From: Aristaeella hokkaidonensis
GTDB lineage: Bacteria; Bacillota; Clostridia; Christensenellales; Aristaeellaceae
Assembly: GCF_018128945.1 (NCBI RefSeq)
Contig: NZ_CP068393.1
Coordinates: 1,674,001-1,738,000, forward strand
Reading direction: 5' to 3'
Length of the DNA stretch: 64,000 bases
In this document: positions 11,701 to 19,625 of the stretch, in pieces
How the letters are laid out: each line of letters begins with the position of its first letter
How positions within the stretch are numbered: the stretch's first letter is position 1
Made by a program: the position numbers and the translations under genes
The notes under the pieces: model-generated
Databases searched by the model: none
What the model saw: the letters and a program-made list of their open reading frames with translations, nothing else
Told to the model about the DNA's origin: nothing

Positions 11701-14700
11701 TCACCGGTCTTGCCCGTCAGCTTGAAGCCTTCCGCGTCAGCTTCGGTGATCTCATAGGTAATCTCGGTCGGCAGGCCCTTAGCGGTGGCTTTTGCACCGC
11801 CCTTCAGTTCAACCGTCGCCACGCCGTTTTCGAACGTCATGTCGCCGTACTTACCGTTGATGCCGGTATCGCCCAGTGTCACGGTGAACGTGAATACCTG
11901 GTCCTTGTCCGCGGTCCGTTTGCTGACCAGTTCCTTGCTCAGCTCCAGATCGCCGGTGTCACGGGTATTCGTGAAGGTTGCCTCAGACTTCGTTGTGCTG
12001 ATGGAACCGGTGTCTCCGGTCTTGCCCGTCAGCTTGAAGCCTTCCGCGTCTGCTTCGGTAATCTCATAGGTGATCTCGGTCGGCAGGCCCGTTGCGGTGG
12101 CCTTTGCACCGCCCTTCAGTTCAACCGTCGCCACGCCGTTTTCGAACGTCATGTCGCCGTACTTACCGTTGATGCCGGTATCACCCAGTTTCACCGTGAA
12201 GGTGAACACCTGGTTCTTGTCCGCGGTCCGTTTGCTGACCAGTTTCTTGCTCAGCTCCAGGTCGCCGGTGTCACGGGTGTTCGTGAAGGTCGCTTCAGAC
12301 TTCGTCGTGCTGATGGAACCGGTGTCTCCGGTCTTGCCCGTCAGCTTGAAGCCTTCCGCGTCTGCTTCGGTGATCTCATAGGTGATCTCGGTCGGCAGGC
12401 CCTTAGCAGTGGCCTTCTCGCCGCCCTTCAGTTCAACCGTCGCTACACCCTCAGCAAACGTCATGTCGCCGTAGGTGCCGCTGATCGTCTTGTCACTCAG
12501 CGTCACGGTGAAGGTGAACACCTGATCCGCATCCGCAGTCCTTTCACTGATCAGTTCCTTGCTCAGCTCCAGGTCACCGGTGTCACGGGTGTTCGTGAAG
12601 GTCGCCGTGGACTTCTTCGTGCTGATCGTGCCGGTATCTCCGGTCTTGCCGGTCAGTTCAAAGCCTTCCGCGTCTGCTTCAGTAATGGTATAGGTGATCT
12701 CGGTCGGCAGGCCCTTGGCTGTCGCTGTCTTGCCGCCCTTCAGGTCGACCGTCGCCACGCCCTTCGCAAACGTCATGTCGCCGTAGGTGCCGCTGATCGT
12801 CTTGTCACTCAGCGTCACGGTAAACGTGAACACCTGGTCCGCATCCGCCGCCCGGTCGCTGATCAGAACCTTGCTCAGATCCAGGTCGCCCGTGTCGCGG
12901 GTGTTCGTGAATTTCGCCGTGGTCTTCCCTGTCTTGATGGAACCGGCGTCTCCGGTCACACCCGTCTGCTGGAAGCCCGTGGCGGAAGCTTCGGTAATCG
13001 TGTAGCTGATGGCGGTCGGCAGGCCAGTTGCGGTCGCCGTCTCGCCGCCCTTCAGCTCAACCGTCGCCACGCCGTTCACGAACGTCATGTTGCCATAGGT
13101 GCCGCTGATCGTGCTTTCACCCAGTTTCACTGTGAAGGTGAATACCTGGTTCTTGTCCGCTGCCCTGTCGCTGATCAGTTTCTTGCTCAGCTCCAGGTCG
13201 CCCGTCTTACGGGTGTTCGTGAAGGCTGCCACACACGTCGTTCCGCTGATCGTGCCGGTCTCGCCTGTCCATGTGGTTGTAAACAGTTCATCGTCCGCTT
13301 CGGTTACAGTGTACTTAATTCCCTTCGGCAGGCCGGAAGCCTTCTTCACCTGGTTGTCTTTCAGGTCGAAGGTCGCCACGCCGTTCTCAAATGTCATCTC
13401 ACCGTAGTCACCGTTGATCGTCGTGTCATCCAGTGTCACTGTGAAATGGAAGAGCCGGTCTTTGTCCGCTGCAATATCGCTGCGTACGGTCTTGGTAACC
13501 TGCAGGTCGCCCTCTTCCTTCGCGTTGTTGAAGGATGCGGTCGACATTGTTGTCTTAATGGTACCTTCAGCATCGGATTCAGTCACAATAAATCCATCCG
13601 GCTTTTCTTCCACAACCTTGTAAGTAATGCCGGTCGGGAGTCCTTCCGCTTTCTTGGTCTCATTGTGCTTCAGGGTGAAGTTCGCCACGCCGTTGGTGAA
13701 TATCATTCCGCCATAAGTACCGGTAATGGTGTTGTCACTCAGCGTCACGGTAAACTTGTAATCCCTGCTCAGATCCGTACTGGTAGTGCTGGTAACTGTT
13801 TTCTTGACTTCCAGGTCACCGGTGTCACGGGTGTTCGTGAAGACAGCTTCAGACTTCGTTGTGCTGATCGTGCCCTTGTCGCCGGTCTTGCCTGTCACCT
13901 GGAATCCGTCAGCAGAAGCTTCGGTGATCTCATAAGTGATTTCAGTCGGCAGGCCTGTCGCTGTAGCCTTCGCGCCGCCCTTCAGTTCAACTGTCGCCAC
14001 GCCGCCGACAAACGTCATGTCGCCGTAGGTGGCATTGATGCTTTCGTCACCCAGTGTCACTGTAAAGGTAAACTTAACATCCTTATCTGCCGCCGCGTCA
14101 CTGATCAGTTTCTTGCTCAGCTCCAGATCGCCGGTGTCACGGGTGTTCGTGAAGGTCGCTTCAGACTTCGTCGTGCTGATGGATCCGGTGTCTCCGGTCT
14201 TGCCCGTCAGCTTGAAGCCTTCCGCATCCGCTTCGGTGATCGTATAGGAAATCTCGGTCGGCAGGCCTGTCGCTGTAGCCTTCGCGCCGCCCTTCAGCGT
14301 TACCGTCGCCACGCCGTCAGCAAACGTCATGTCGCCGAAGGTGCCGCTGATGCCGGTGTCGCCCAGTGTCACCGTGAAGGTGAACACCTGGTCCGCATCC
14401 GCGGCCCTGTCACTGACCAGTTTCTTGCTCAGCTCCAGGTCGCCGGTGTCACGAGTGTTCGTGAAGACCGCTTCAGTTGTCGTCTTGCTGATCGTGCCTT
14501 CTTCACCGGTCTTGCCCGTCAGCTTGAAGCCTTCCGCATCCGCTTCGGTGATCGTATAGGAAATCTCGGTCGGCAGGCCTGTCGCTGTAGCCTTCGCGCC
14601 GCCCTTCAGCGTTACCGTCGCCACGCCGTCAGCAAACGTCATGTCGCCGAAGGTGCCGCTGATGCCGGTGTCGCCCAGTGTCACTGTGAAGGTGAACACC

Positions 14701-17700
14701 TGGTTCTTGTCCGCTGCCGCGTCGCTGACAAGTTTCTTGCTCAGCTCCAGGTCTCCGGTGTCACGGGTGTTCGTGAAGACCGCTTCAGATGTCGTCTTGC
14801 TGATCGTGCCTTCTTCACCGGTCTTGCCCGTCAGCTTGAAGCCTTCCGCGTCAGCTTCGGTGATCTCATAGGTAATCTCGGTCGGCAGGCCCTTAGCGGT
14901 GGCTTTTGCACCGCCCTTCAGTTCAACCGTCGCCACGCCGTTTTCGAACGTCATGTCGCCGTACTTACCGTTGATGCCGGTATCGCCCAGTGTCACGGTG
15001 AACGTGAATACCTGGTCCTTGTCCGCGGTCCGTTTGCTGACCAGTTCCTTGCTCAGCTCCAGATCGCCGGTGTCACGGGTATTCGTGAAGGTTGCCTCAG
15101 ACTTCGTTGTGCTGATGGAACCGGTGTCTCCGGTCTTGCCCGTCAGCTTGAAGCCTTCCGCGTCTGCTTCGGTAATCTCATAGGTGATCTCGGTCGGCAG
15201 GCCCGTTGCGGTGGCCTTTGCACCGCCCTTCAGTTCAACCGTCGCCACGCCGTTTTCGAACGTCATGTCGCCGTACTTACCGTTGATGCCGGTATCACCC
15301 AGTTTCACCGTGAAGGTGAACACCTGGTTCTTGTCCGCGGTCCGTTTGCTGACCAGTTTCTTGCTCAGCTCCAGGTCGCCGGTGTCACGGGTGTTCGTGA
15401 AGGTCGCTTCAGACTTCGTCGTGCTGATGGAACCGGTGTCTCCGGTCTTGCCCGTCAGCTTGAAGCCTTCCGCGTCTGCTTCGGTGATCTCATAGGTGAT
15501 CTCGGTCGGCAGGCCCTTAGCAGTGGCCTTCTCGCCGCCCTTCAGTTCAACCGTCGCTACACCCTCAGCAAACGTCATGTCGCCGTAGGTGCCGCTGATC
15601 GTCTTGTCACTCAGCGTCACGGTGAAGGTGAACACCTGATCCGCATCCGCAGTCCTTTCACTGATCAGTTCCTTGCTCAGCTCCAGGTCACCGGTGTCAC
15701 GGCTGTTCGTGAAGGTCGCCGTGGACTTCTTCGTGCTGATCGTGCCGGTATCTCCGGTCTTGCCGGTCAGTTCAAAGCCTTCCGCGTCTGCTTCAGTAAT
15801 GGTATAGGTGATCTCGGTCGGCAGGCCCTTGGCTGTCGCTGTCTTGCCGCCCTTCAGGTCGACCGTCGCCACGCCCTTCGCAAACGTCATGTCGCCGTAG
15901 GTGCCGCTGATCGTCTTGTCACTCAGCGTCACGGTAAACGTGAACACCTGGTCCGCATCCGCCGCCCGGTCGCTGATCAGAACCTTGCTCAGATCCAGGT
16001 CGCCCGTGTCGCGGGTGTTCGTGAATTTCGCCGTGGTCTTCCCTGTCTTGATGGAACCGGCGTCTCCGGTCACACCCGTCTGCTGGAAGCCCGTGGCGGA
16101 AGCTTCGGTAATCGTGTAGCTGATGGCGGTCGGCAGGCCAGTTGCGGTCGCCGTCTCGCCGCCCTTCAGTTCAACTGTTGCCACGCCGTCCTTGAACGTC
16201 ATGTTGCCGAATTTGCCGTTGATGCTGTTATCGCCCAGCGTCACCGTGAAGGTGAACACCTGGTCTGCATCCGCAGCCCTGTCACTGATCAGTTCCTTGC
16301 TCAGCTCCAGATCGCCCGTCTTACGGGTGTTCGTGAAGGCTGCAATGCTTGTCACGTCACCGATGGTGCCGGTCTTTGCGTTCCAGCTTGTTGTAAACAG
16401 ATCGTTATCCGTTTCTGTTACGGTGTATTCAAGTCCCTTCTCCAGGCCTGTCGCGCTCTTGATCTCTCCGCTCGCCAGTTCGAAGGTCGCTACACCGTTT
16501 TCGAACGTCATGTCACCGTAAGTGCCGTTGATCGTCGTATCCTTCAGGGTTACGGTGAATGTGAACTTAATGCTCTTGTCAGCTTCGATAATGCTCTGTA
16601 CCGTCTTGCTGACCTGCAGCCCGCCCTCGTCCTTCGCGTTGGAGAAACTCGCGGTGATTGTACCTGTCGCGATCGTTCCGGTTTCTCCTGTCTTGGTGGT
16701 GATGAACTTACCGTCCCTCTCCTCTTCGACAGTGTAGCTGATTCCGGTCGGCAGGCCTTTCGCCTTCTTGGTCTCATTGTGCTTCAGGGTGAAGGTCGCC
16801 ACGCCGTTTTCGAACGTCATATCGCCGTATGTACCGTTGATCGTCGTGTCGCTCAGCGTTACGGTGAAGCTGAAGTCCTTGTTCTTGTCGTTCGGCGTGG
16901 AACTCGTCACGCTCTTGGTAACATCCAGGTCGCCGGTGTCACGGGTGTTGGTAAACTCTGCCTTCGACTTCGTCGTGCTGATCGTACCCTTGTCTCCGGT
17001 CTTGCCCGTCACCTGGAATCCGTCTGCGGAAGCTTCGGTAACTGTGTATCCGACGCCGGTCGGCAGGCCTTCAATCAGCTTGCTCTCGCCGCCCTTCAGT
17101 TCGACCGTCGCCTTGCCGCCGATAAACTGCACGCCGCTGTATGTCTTTGTAATAGAAGTGTCATCCAGCTGAATCGTGAAGGTGAACACCTGATCCTTAT
17201 CCGCTGCTGCGTCGCTGATCAGTTTCTTGATCAGCTCCAGCTTGCCCGTCTCACGGGTGTTCGTGAAGGTCGCTTCAGACTTCGTCGTGCTGATGGATCC
17301 GGTGTCTCCGGTCTTGCCCGTCAGCTTGAAGCCTTCCGCATCCGCTTCGGTGATCGTATAGGAAATCTCGGTCGGCAGGCCTGTCGCTGTAGCCTTCGCG
17401 CCGCCCTTCAGCGTTACCGTCGCCACGCCGTCAGCAAACGTCATGTCGCCGAAGGTGCCGCTGATGCCGGTGTCGCCCAGTGTCACTGTGAAGGTGAACA
17501 CCTGGTTCTTGTCCGCTGCCGCGTCGCTGACAAGTTTCTTGCTCAGCTCCAGGTCTCCGGTGTCACGGGTGTTCGTGAAGACCGCTTCAGATGTCGTCTT
17601 GCTGATCGTGCCTTCTTCACCGGTCTTGCCCGTCAGCTTGAAGCCTTCCGCGTCAGCTTCGGTGATCTCATAGGTGATCTCGGTCGGCAGGCCCTTAGCG

Positions 17701-19625
17701 GTGGCTTTTGCACCGCCCTTCAGTTCAACCGTCGCCACGCCGTTTTCGAACGTCATGTCGCCGTACTTACCGTTGATGCCGGTATCGCCCAGTGTCACGG
17801 TGAAGGTGAATACCTGGTCCTTGTCCGCAGTCCGTTTGCTGATCAGTTCCTTGCTCAGCTCCAGATCGCCGGTGTCACGGGTATTCGTGAAGGTCGCTTC
17901 AGATGTCGTCTTGCTGATCGTGCCTTCTTCACCGGTCTTGCCCGTTAGCTTGAAGCCTTCCGCGTCAGCTTCGGTGATCTCATAGGTAATCTCGGTCGGC
18001 AGGCCCTTAGCGGTGGCTTTTGCACCGCCCTTCAGTTCAACCGTCGCCACGCCGTTTTCGAACGTCATGTCGCCGTACTTACCGTTGATGCCGGTATCGC
18101 CCAGTGTCACGGTGAACGTGAATACCTGGTCCTTGTCCGCGGTCCGTTTGCTGACCAGTTCCTTGCTCAGCTCCAGATCGCCGGTGTCACGGGTATTCGT
18201 GAAGGTTGCCTCAGACTTCGTTGTGCTGATGGAACCGGTGTCTCCGGTCTTGCCCGTCAGCTTGAAGCCTTCCGCGTCTGCTTCGGTAATCTCATAGGTG
18301 ATCTCGGTCGGCAGGCCCGTTGCGGTGGCCTTTGCACCGCCCTTCAGTTCAACCGTCGCCACGCCGTTTTCGAACGTCATGTCGCCGTACTTACCGTTGA
18401 TGCCGGTATCACCCAGTTTCACCGTGAAGGTGAACACCTGGTTCTTGTCCGCGGTCCGTTTGCTGACCAGTTTCTTGCTCAGCTCCAGGTCGCCGGTGTC
18501 ACGGGTGTTCGTGAAGGTCGCTTCAGACTTCGTCGTGCTGATGGAACCGGTGTCTCCGGTCTTGCCCGTCAGCTTGAAGCCTTCCGCGTCTGCTTCGGTG
18601 ATCTCATAGGTGATCTCGGTCGGCAGGCCCTTAGCAGTGGCCTTCTCGCCGCCCTTCAGTTCAACCGTCGCTACACCCTCAGCAAACGTCATGTCGCCGT
18701 AGGTGCCGCTGATCGTCTTGTCACTCAGCGTCACGGTGAAGGTGAACACCTGATCCGCATCCGCAGTCCTTTCACTGATCAGTTCCTTGCTCAGCTCCAG
18801 GTCACCGGTGTCACGGGTGTTCGTGAAGGTCGCCGTGGACTTCTTCGTGCTGATCGTGCCGGTATCTCCGGTCTTGCCGGTCAGTTCAAAGCCTTCCGCG
18901 TCTGCTTCAGTAATGGTATAGGTGATCTCGGTCGGCAGGCCCTTGGCTGTCGCTGTCTTGCCGCCCTTCAGGTCGACCGTCGCCACGCCCTTCGCAAACG
19001 TCATGTCGCCGTAGGTGCCGCTGATCGTCTTGTCACTCAGCGTCACGGTAAACGTGAACACCTGGTCCGCATCCGCCGCCCGGTCGCTGATCAGAACCTT
19101 GCTCAGATCCAGGTCGCCCGTGTCGCGGGTGTTCGTGAATTTCGCCGTGGTCTTCCCTGTCTTGATGGAACCGGCGTCTCCGGTCACACCCGTCTGCTGG
19201 AAGCCCGTGGCGGAAGCTTCGGTAATCGTGTAGCTGATGGCGGTCGGCAGGCCAGTTGCGGTCGCCGTCTCGCCGCCCTTCAGTTCAACTGTTGCCACGC
19301 CGTCCTTGAACGTCATGTTGCCGAATTTGCCGTTGATGCTGTTATCGCCCAGCGTCACCGTGAAGGTGAACACCTGGTCTGCATCCGCAGCCCTGTCACT
19401 GATCAGTTCCTTGCTCAGCTCCAGATCGCCCGTCTTACGGGTGTTCGTGAAGGCTGCAATGCTTGTCACGTCACCGATGGTGCCGGTCTTTGCGTTCCAG
19501 CTTGTTGTAAACAGATCGTTATCCGTTTCTGTTACGGTGTATTCAAGTCCCTTCTCCAGGCCTGTCGCGCTCTTGATCTCTCCGCTCGCCAGTTCGAAGG
19601 TCGCTACACCGTTTTCGAACGTCAT
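5103..19625 (-). CDS. Giant Cna-B/FctA-repeat adhesin, middle part
   Basis: This 4,840-codon open frame continues the same protein after the one-base deletion at ~19,647. Its first Met (MTFENGV) is an internal module residue, and I see no ribosome binding site suited to an independent start, so I read it as a continuation, not a gene. It carries about 42 more ~104-residue modules, then at ~6,358 the array ends (FTNTRKMTEVTVEK) and gives way to a Cna-B domain (KIWDDKDNQSDKRPDNV), a SpaA-like domain and the first 121-residue SpaA-like repeats (HVEISKVDVVGGEELEGA). The frame breaks again at ~5,142, where every sister repeat has TAGCC on the plus strand but this one has TACC, giving a short nonsense tail. 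Confidence 0.88.
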   Translation of the reverse strand: MTFENGVATFELASGEIKSATGLEKGLEYTVTETDNDLFTTSWNAKTGTIGDVTSIAAFTNTRKTGDLELSKELISDRAADADQVFTFTVTLGDNSINGKFGNMTFKDGVATVELKGGETATATGLPTAISYTITEASATGFQQTGVTGDAGSIKTGKTTAKFTNTRDTGDLDLSKVLISDRAADADQVFTFTVTLSDKTISGTYGDMTFAKGVATVDLKGGKTATAKGLPTEITYTITEADAEGFELTGKTGDTGTISTKKSTATFTNTRDTGDLELSKELISERTADADQVFTFTVTLSDKTISGTYGDMTFAEGVATVELKGGEKATAKGLPTEITYEITEADAEGFKLTGKTGDTGSISTTKSEATFTNTRDTGDLELSKKLVSKRTADKNQVFTFTVKLGDTGINGKYGDMTFENGVATVELKGGAKATATGLPTEITYEITEADAEGFKLTGKTGDTGSISTTKSEATFTNTRDTGDLELSKELVSKRTADKDQVFTFTVTLGDTGINGKYGDMTFENGVATVELKGGAKATAKGLPTEITYEITEADAEGFKLTGKTGEEGTISKTTSEATFTNTRDTGDLELSKELISKRTADKDQVFTFTVTLGDTGINGKYGDMTFENGVATVELKGGAKATAKGLPTEITYEITEADAEGFKLTGKTGEEGTISKTTSEAVFTNTRDTGDLELSKKLVSDAAADKNQVFTFTVTLGDTGISGTFGDMTFADGVATVTLKGGAKATATGLPTEISYTITEADAEGFKLTGKTGDTGSISTTKSEATFTNTRETGKLELIKKLISDAAADKDQVFTFTIQLDDTSITKTYSGVQFIGGKATVELKGGESKLIEGLPTGVGYTVTEASADGFQVTGKTGDKGTISTTKSKAEFTNTRDTGDLDVTKSVTSSTPNDKNKDFSFTVTLSDTTINGTYGDMTFENGVATFTLKHNETKKAKGLPTGISYTVEEERDGKFITTKTGETGTIATGTITASFSNAKDEGGLQVSKTVQSIIEADKSIKFTFTVTLKDTTINGTYGDMTFENGVATFELASGEIKSATGLEKGLEYTVTETDNDLFTTSWNAKTGTIGDVTSIAAFTNTRKTGDLELSKELISDRAADADQVFTFTVTLGDNSINGKFGNMTFKDGVATVELKGGETATATGLPTAISYTITEASATGFQQTGVTGDAGSIKTGKTTAKFTNTRDTGDLDLSKVLISDRAADADQVFTFTVTLSDKTISGTYGDMTFAKGVATVDLKGGKTATAKGLPTEITYTITEADAEGFELTGKTGDTGTISTKKSTATFTNSRDTGDLELSKELISERTADADQVFTFTVTLSDKTISGTYGDMTFAEGVATVELKGGEKATAKGLPTEITYEITEADAEGFKLTGKTGDTGSISTTKSEATFTNTRDTGDLELSKKLVSKRTADKNQVFTFTVKLGDTGINGKYGDMTFENGVATVELKGGAKATATGLPTEITYEITEADAEGFKLTGKTGDTGSISTTKSEATFTNTRDTGDLELSKELVSKRTADKDQVFTFTVTLGDTGINGKYGDMTFENGVATVELKGGAKATAKGLPTEITYEITEADAEGFKLTGKTGEEGTISKTTSEAVFTNTRDTGDLELSKKLVSDAAADKNQVFTFTVTLGDTGISGTFGDMTFADGVATVTLKGGAKATATGLPTEISYTITEADAEGFKLTGKTGEEGTISKTTTEAVFTNTRDTGDLELSKKLVSDRAADADQVFTFTVTLGDTGISGTFGDMTFADGVATVTLKGGAKATATGLPTEISYTITEADAEGFKLTGKTGDTGSISTTKSEATFTNTRDTGDLELSKKLISDAAADKDVKFTFTVTLGDESINATYGDMTFVGGVATVELKGGAKATATGLPTEITYEITEASADGFQVTGKTGDKGTISTTKSEAVFTNTRDTGDLEVKKTVTSTTSTDLSRDYKFTVTLSDNTITGTYGGMIFTNGVANFTLKHNETKKAEGLPTGITYKVVEEKPDGFIVTESDAEGTIKTTMSTASFNNAKEEGDLQVTKTVRSDIAADKDRLFHFTVTLDDTTINGDYGEMTFENGVATFDLKDNQVKKASGLPKGIKYTVTEADDELFTTTWTGETGTISGTTCVAAFTNTRKTGDLELSKKLISDRAADKNQVFTFTVKLGESTISGTYGNMTFVNGVATVELKGGETATATGLPTAISYTITEASATGFQQTGVTGDAGSIKTGKTTAKFTNTRDTGDLDLSKVLISDRAADADQVFTFTVTLSDKTISGTYGDMTFAKGVATVDLKGGKTATAKGLPTEITYTITEADAEGFELTGKTGDTGTISTKKSTATFTNTRDTGDLELSKELISERTADADQVFTFTVTLSDKTISGTYGDMTFAEGVATVELKGGEKATAKGLPTEITYEITEADAEGFKLTGKTGDTGSISTTKSEATFTNTRDTGDLELSKKLVSKRTADKNQVFTFTVKLGDTGINGKYGDMTFENGVATVELKGGAKATATGLPTEITYEITEADAEGFKLTGKTGDTGSISTTKSEATFTNTRDTGDLELSKELVSKRTADKDQVFTFTVTLGDTGINGKYGDMTFENGVATVELKGGAKATAKGLPTEITYEITEADAEGFKLTGKTGEEGTISKTTSEATFTNTRDTGDLELSKELISKRTADKDQVFTFTVTLGDTGINGKYGDMTFENGVATVELKGGAKATAKGLPTEITYEITEADAEGFKLTGKTGEEGTISKTTSEAVFTNTRDTGDLELSKKLVSDAAADKNQVFTFTVTLGDTGISGTFGDMTFADGVATVTLKGGAKATATGLPTEISYTITEADAEGFKLTGKTGDTGSISTTKSEATFTNTRDTGDLELSKKLISDAAADKDVKFTFTVTLGDESINATYGDMTFVGGVATVELKGGAKATATGLPTEITYEITEASADGFQVTGKTGDKGTISTTKSEAVFTNTRDTGDLEVKKTVTSTTSTDLSRDYKFTVTLSDNTITGTYGGMIFTNGVANFTLKHNETKKAEGLPTGITYKVVEEKPDGFIVTESDAEGTIKTTMSTASFNNAKEEGDLQVTKTVRSDIAADKDRLFHFTVTLDDTTINGDYGEMTFENGVATFDLKDNQVKKASGLPKGIKYTVTEADDELFTTTWTGETGTISGTTCVAAFTNTRKTGDLELSKKLISDRAADKNQVFTFTVKLGESTISGTYGNMTFVNGVATVELKGGETATATGLPTAISYTITEASATGFQQTGVTGDAGSIKTGKTTAKFTNTRDTGDLDLSKVLISDRAADADQVFTFTVTLSDKTISGTYGDMTFAKGVATVDLKGGKTATAKGLPTEITYTITEADAEGFELTGKTGDTGTISTKKSTATFTNTRDTGDLELSKELISERTADADQVFTFTVTLSDKTISGTYGDMTFAEGVATVELKGGEKATAKGLPTEITYEITEADAEGFKLTGKTGDTGSISTTKSEATFTNTRDTGDLELSKKLVSKRTADKNQVFTFTVKLGDTGINGKYGDMTFENGVATVELKGGAKATATGLPTEITYEITEADAEGFKLTGKTGDTGSISTTKSEATFTNTRDTGDLELSKELVSKRTADKDQVFTFTVTLGDTGINGKYGDMTFENGVATVELKGGAKATAKGLPTEITYEITEADAEGFKLTGKTGEEGTISKTTSEATFTNTRDTGDLELSKELISKRTADKDQVFTFTVTLGDTGISGTFGDMTFADGVATVTLKGGAKATATGLPTEISYTITEADAEGFKLTGKTGEEGTISKTTTEAVFTNTRDTGDLELSKKLVSDRAADADQVFTFTVTLGDTGINGKYGDMTFTNGVATVELKGGAKATATGLPTEISYEITEADAEGFKLTGKTGDTGSISTTKSEATFTNTRDTGDLELSKKLISDRTADKNQVFTFTVTLGDDSINGSYGDMTFESGVATVELKGGEKSTATGLPTDINYSITEANAEGFQQTGVTGNTGFITTTKSEATFTNTRDTGDLELSKVLVSDRAADKNQIFTFTVTLGDTGISGTYGDIAFTDGVATVELKGGEKAEATGLPTDITYTITEATAEGFQLIGKTGDTGSISTTKSTAAFTNTRDTGDLELSKVLVSDAAADKDVQFTFTVKLGDDSINGTYGDMKFEKGVATVELKGGEKATATGLPTDITYSITEADAEGFQLTGKTGDTGTISTTKSAATFTNTRETGDLEVKKTVTSSTAADLSKDYSFTVTLSDNTINGTYGWMTFTNGVAAFTLKHGESRKAEGLPTGIAYEVVEDKPDGFIVISSDENGTIKTTLSTASFNNTKEEGDLQVAKTVSSEIATDKERLFHFTVTLDDTTINGTYGEMTFENGVAEFDLKDNQVKKATGLPKGVRYTVTEENYNEFTTTYEGTTGTISEKIGVAAFTNTRKMTEVTVEKIWDDKDNQSDKRPDNVMVQLQANGADFGEAVELNAGNKWKHTWPDLVEVDENGEIQYTVTEAQVSGYKTPVITKISDNGWAYTITNSITHVEVKKTDIANGEEVAGAKLIVTDKDDEEVDSWTTEADGNNHIIEGLKTGEENVYTLIETVAPEGYEITTNITFWIDETGDVHVTGARTETKDGETVILVEDKKTHVEISKVDVVGGEELEGATIQIRRELAAGEEKAADKNYVEEDGKVYEVVEEWVSEKDKTHVVKGLLTETEYILREEVAPEGYTITSDTTFTIDVNGDVTSSGTTTTDEYGHTILLVEDTKTHVEISKVDVVGGEELEGATIQIRRELAAGEEKAADKNYVEEDGKVYEVVEEWVSEKDKTHVVKGLLTETEYILREEVAPEGIPLRLTPHSRST

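Noticed and set aside
5205..17948. Plus-strand open frame of 4,247 codons (and similar ones at 248-5,208 and 19,892-29,521)
   Set aside because: Antisense shadow of the repeat gene: codon-matched frame, no ribosome binding site or signal peptide, Cys/Arg/His-rich translation typical of reverse reading.
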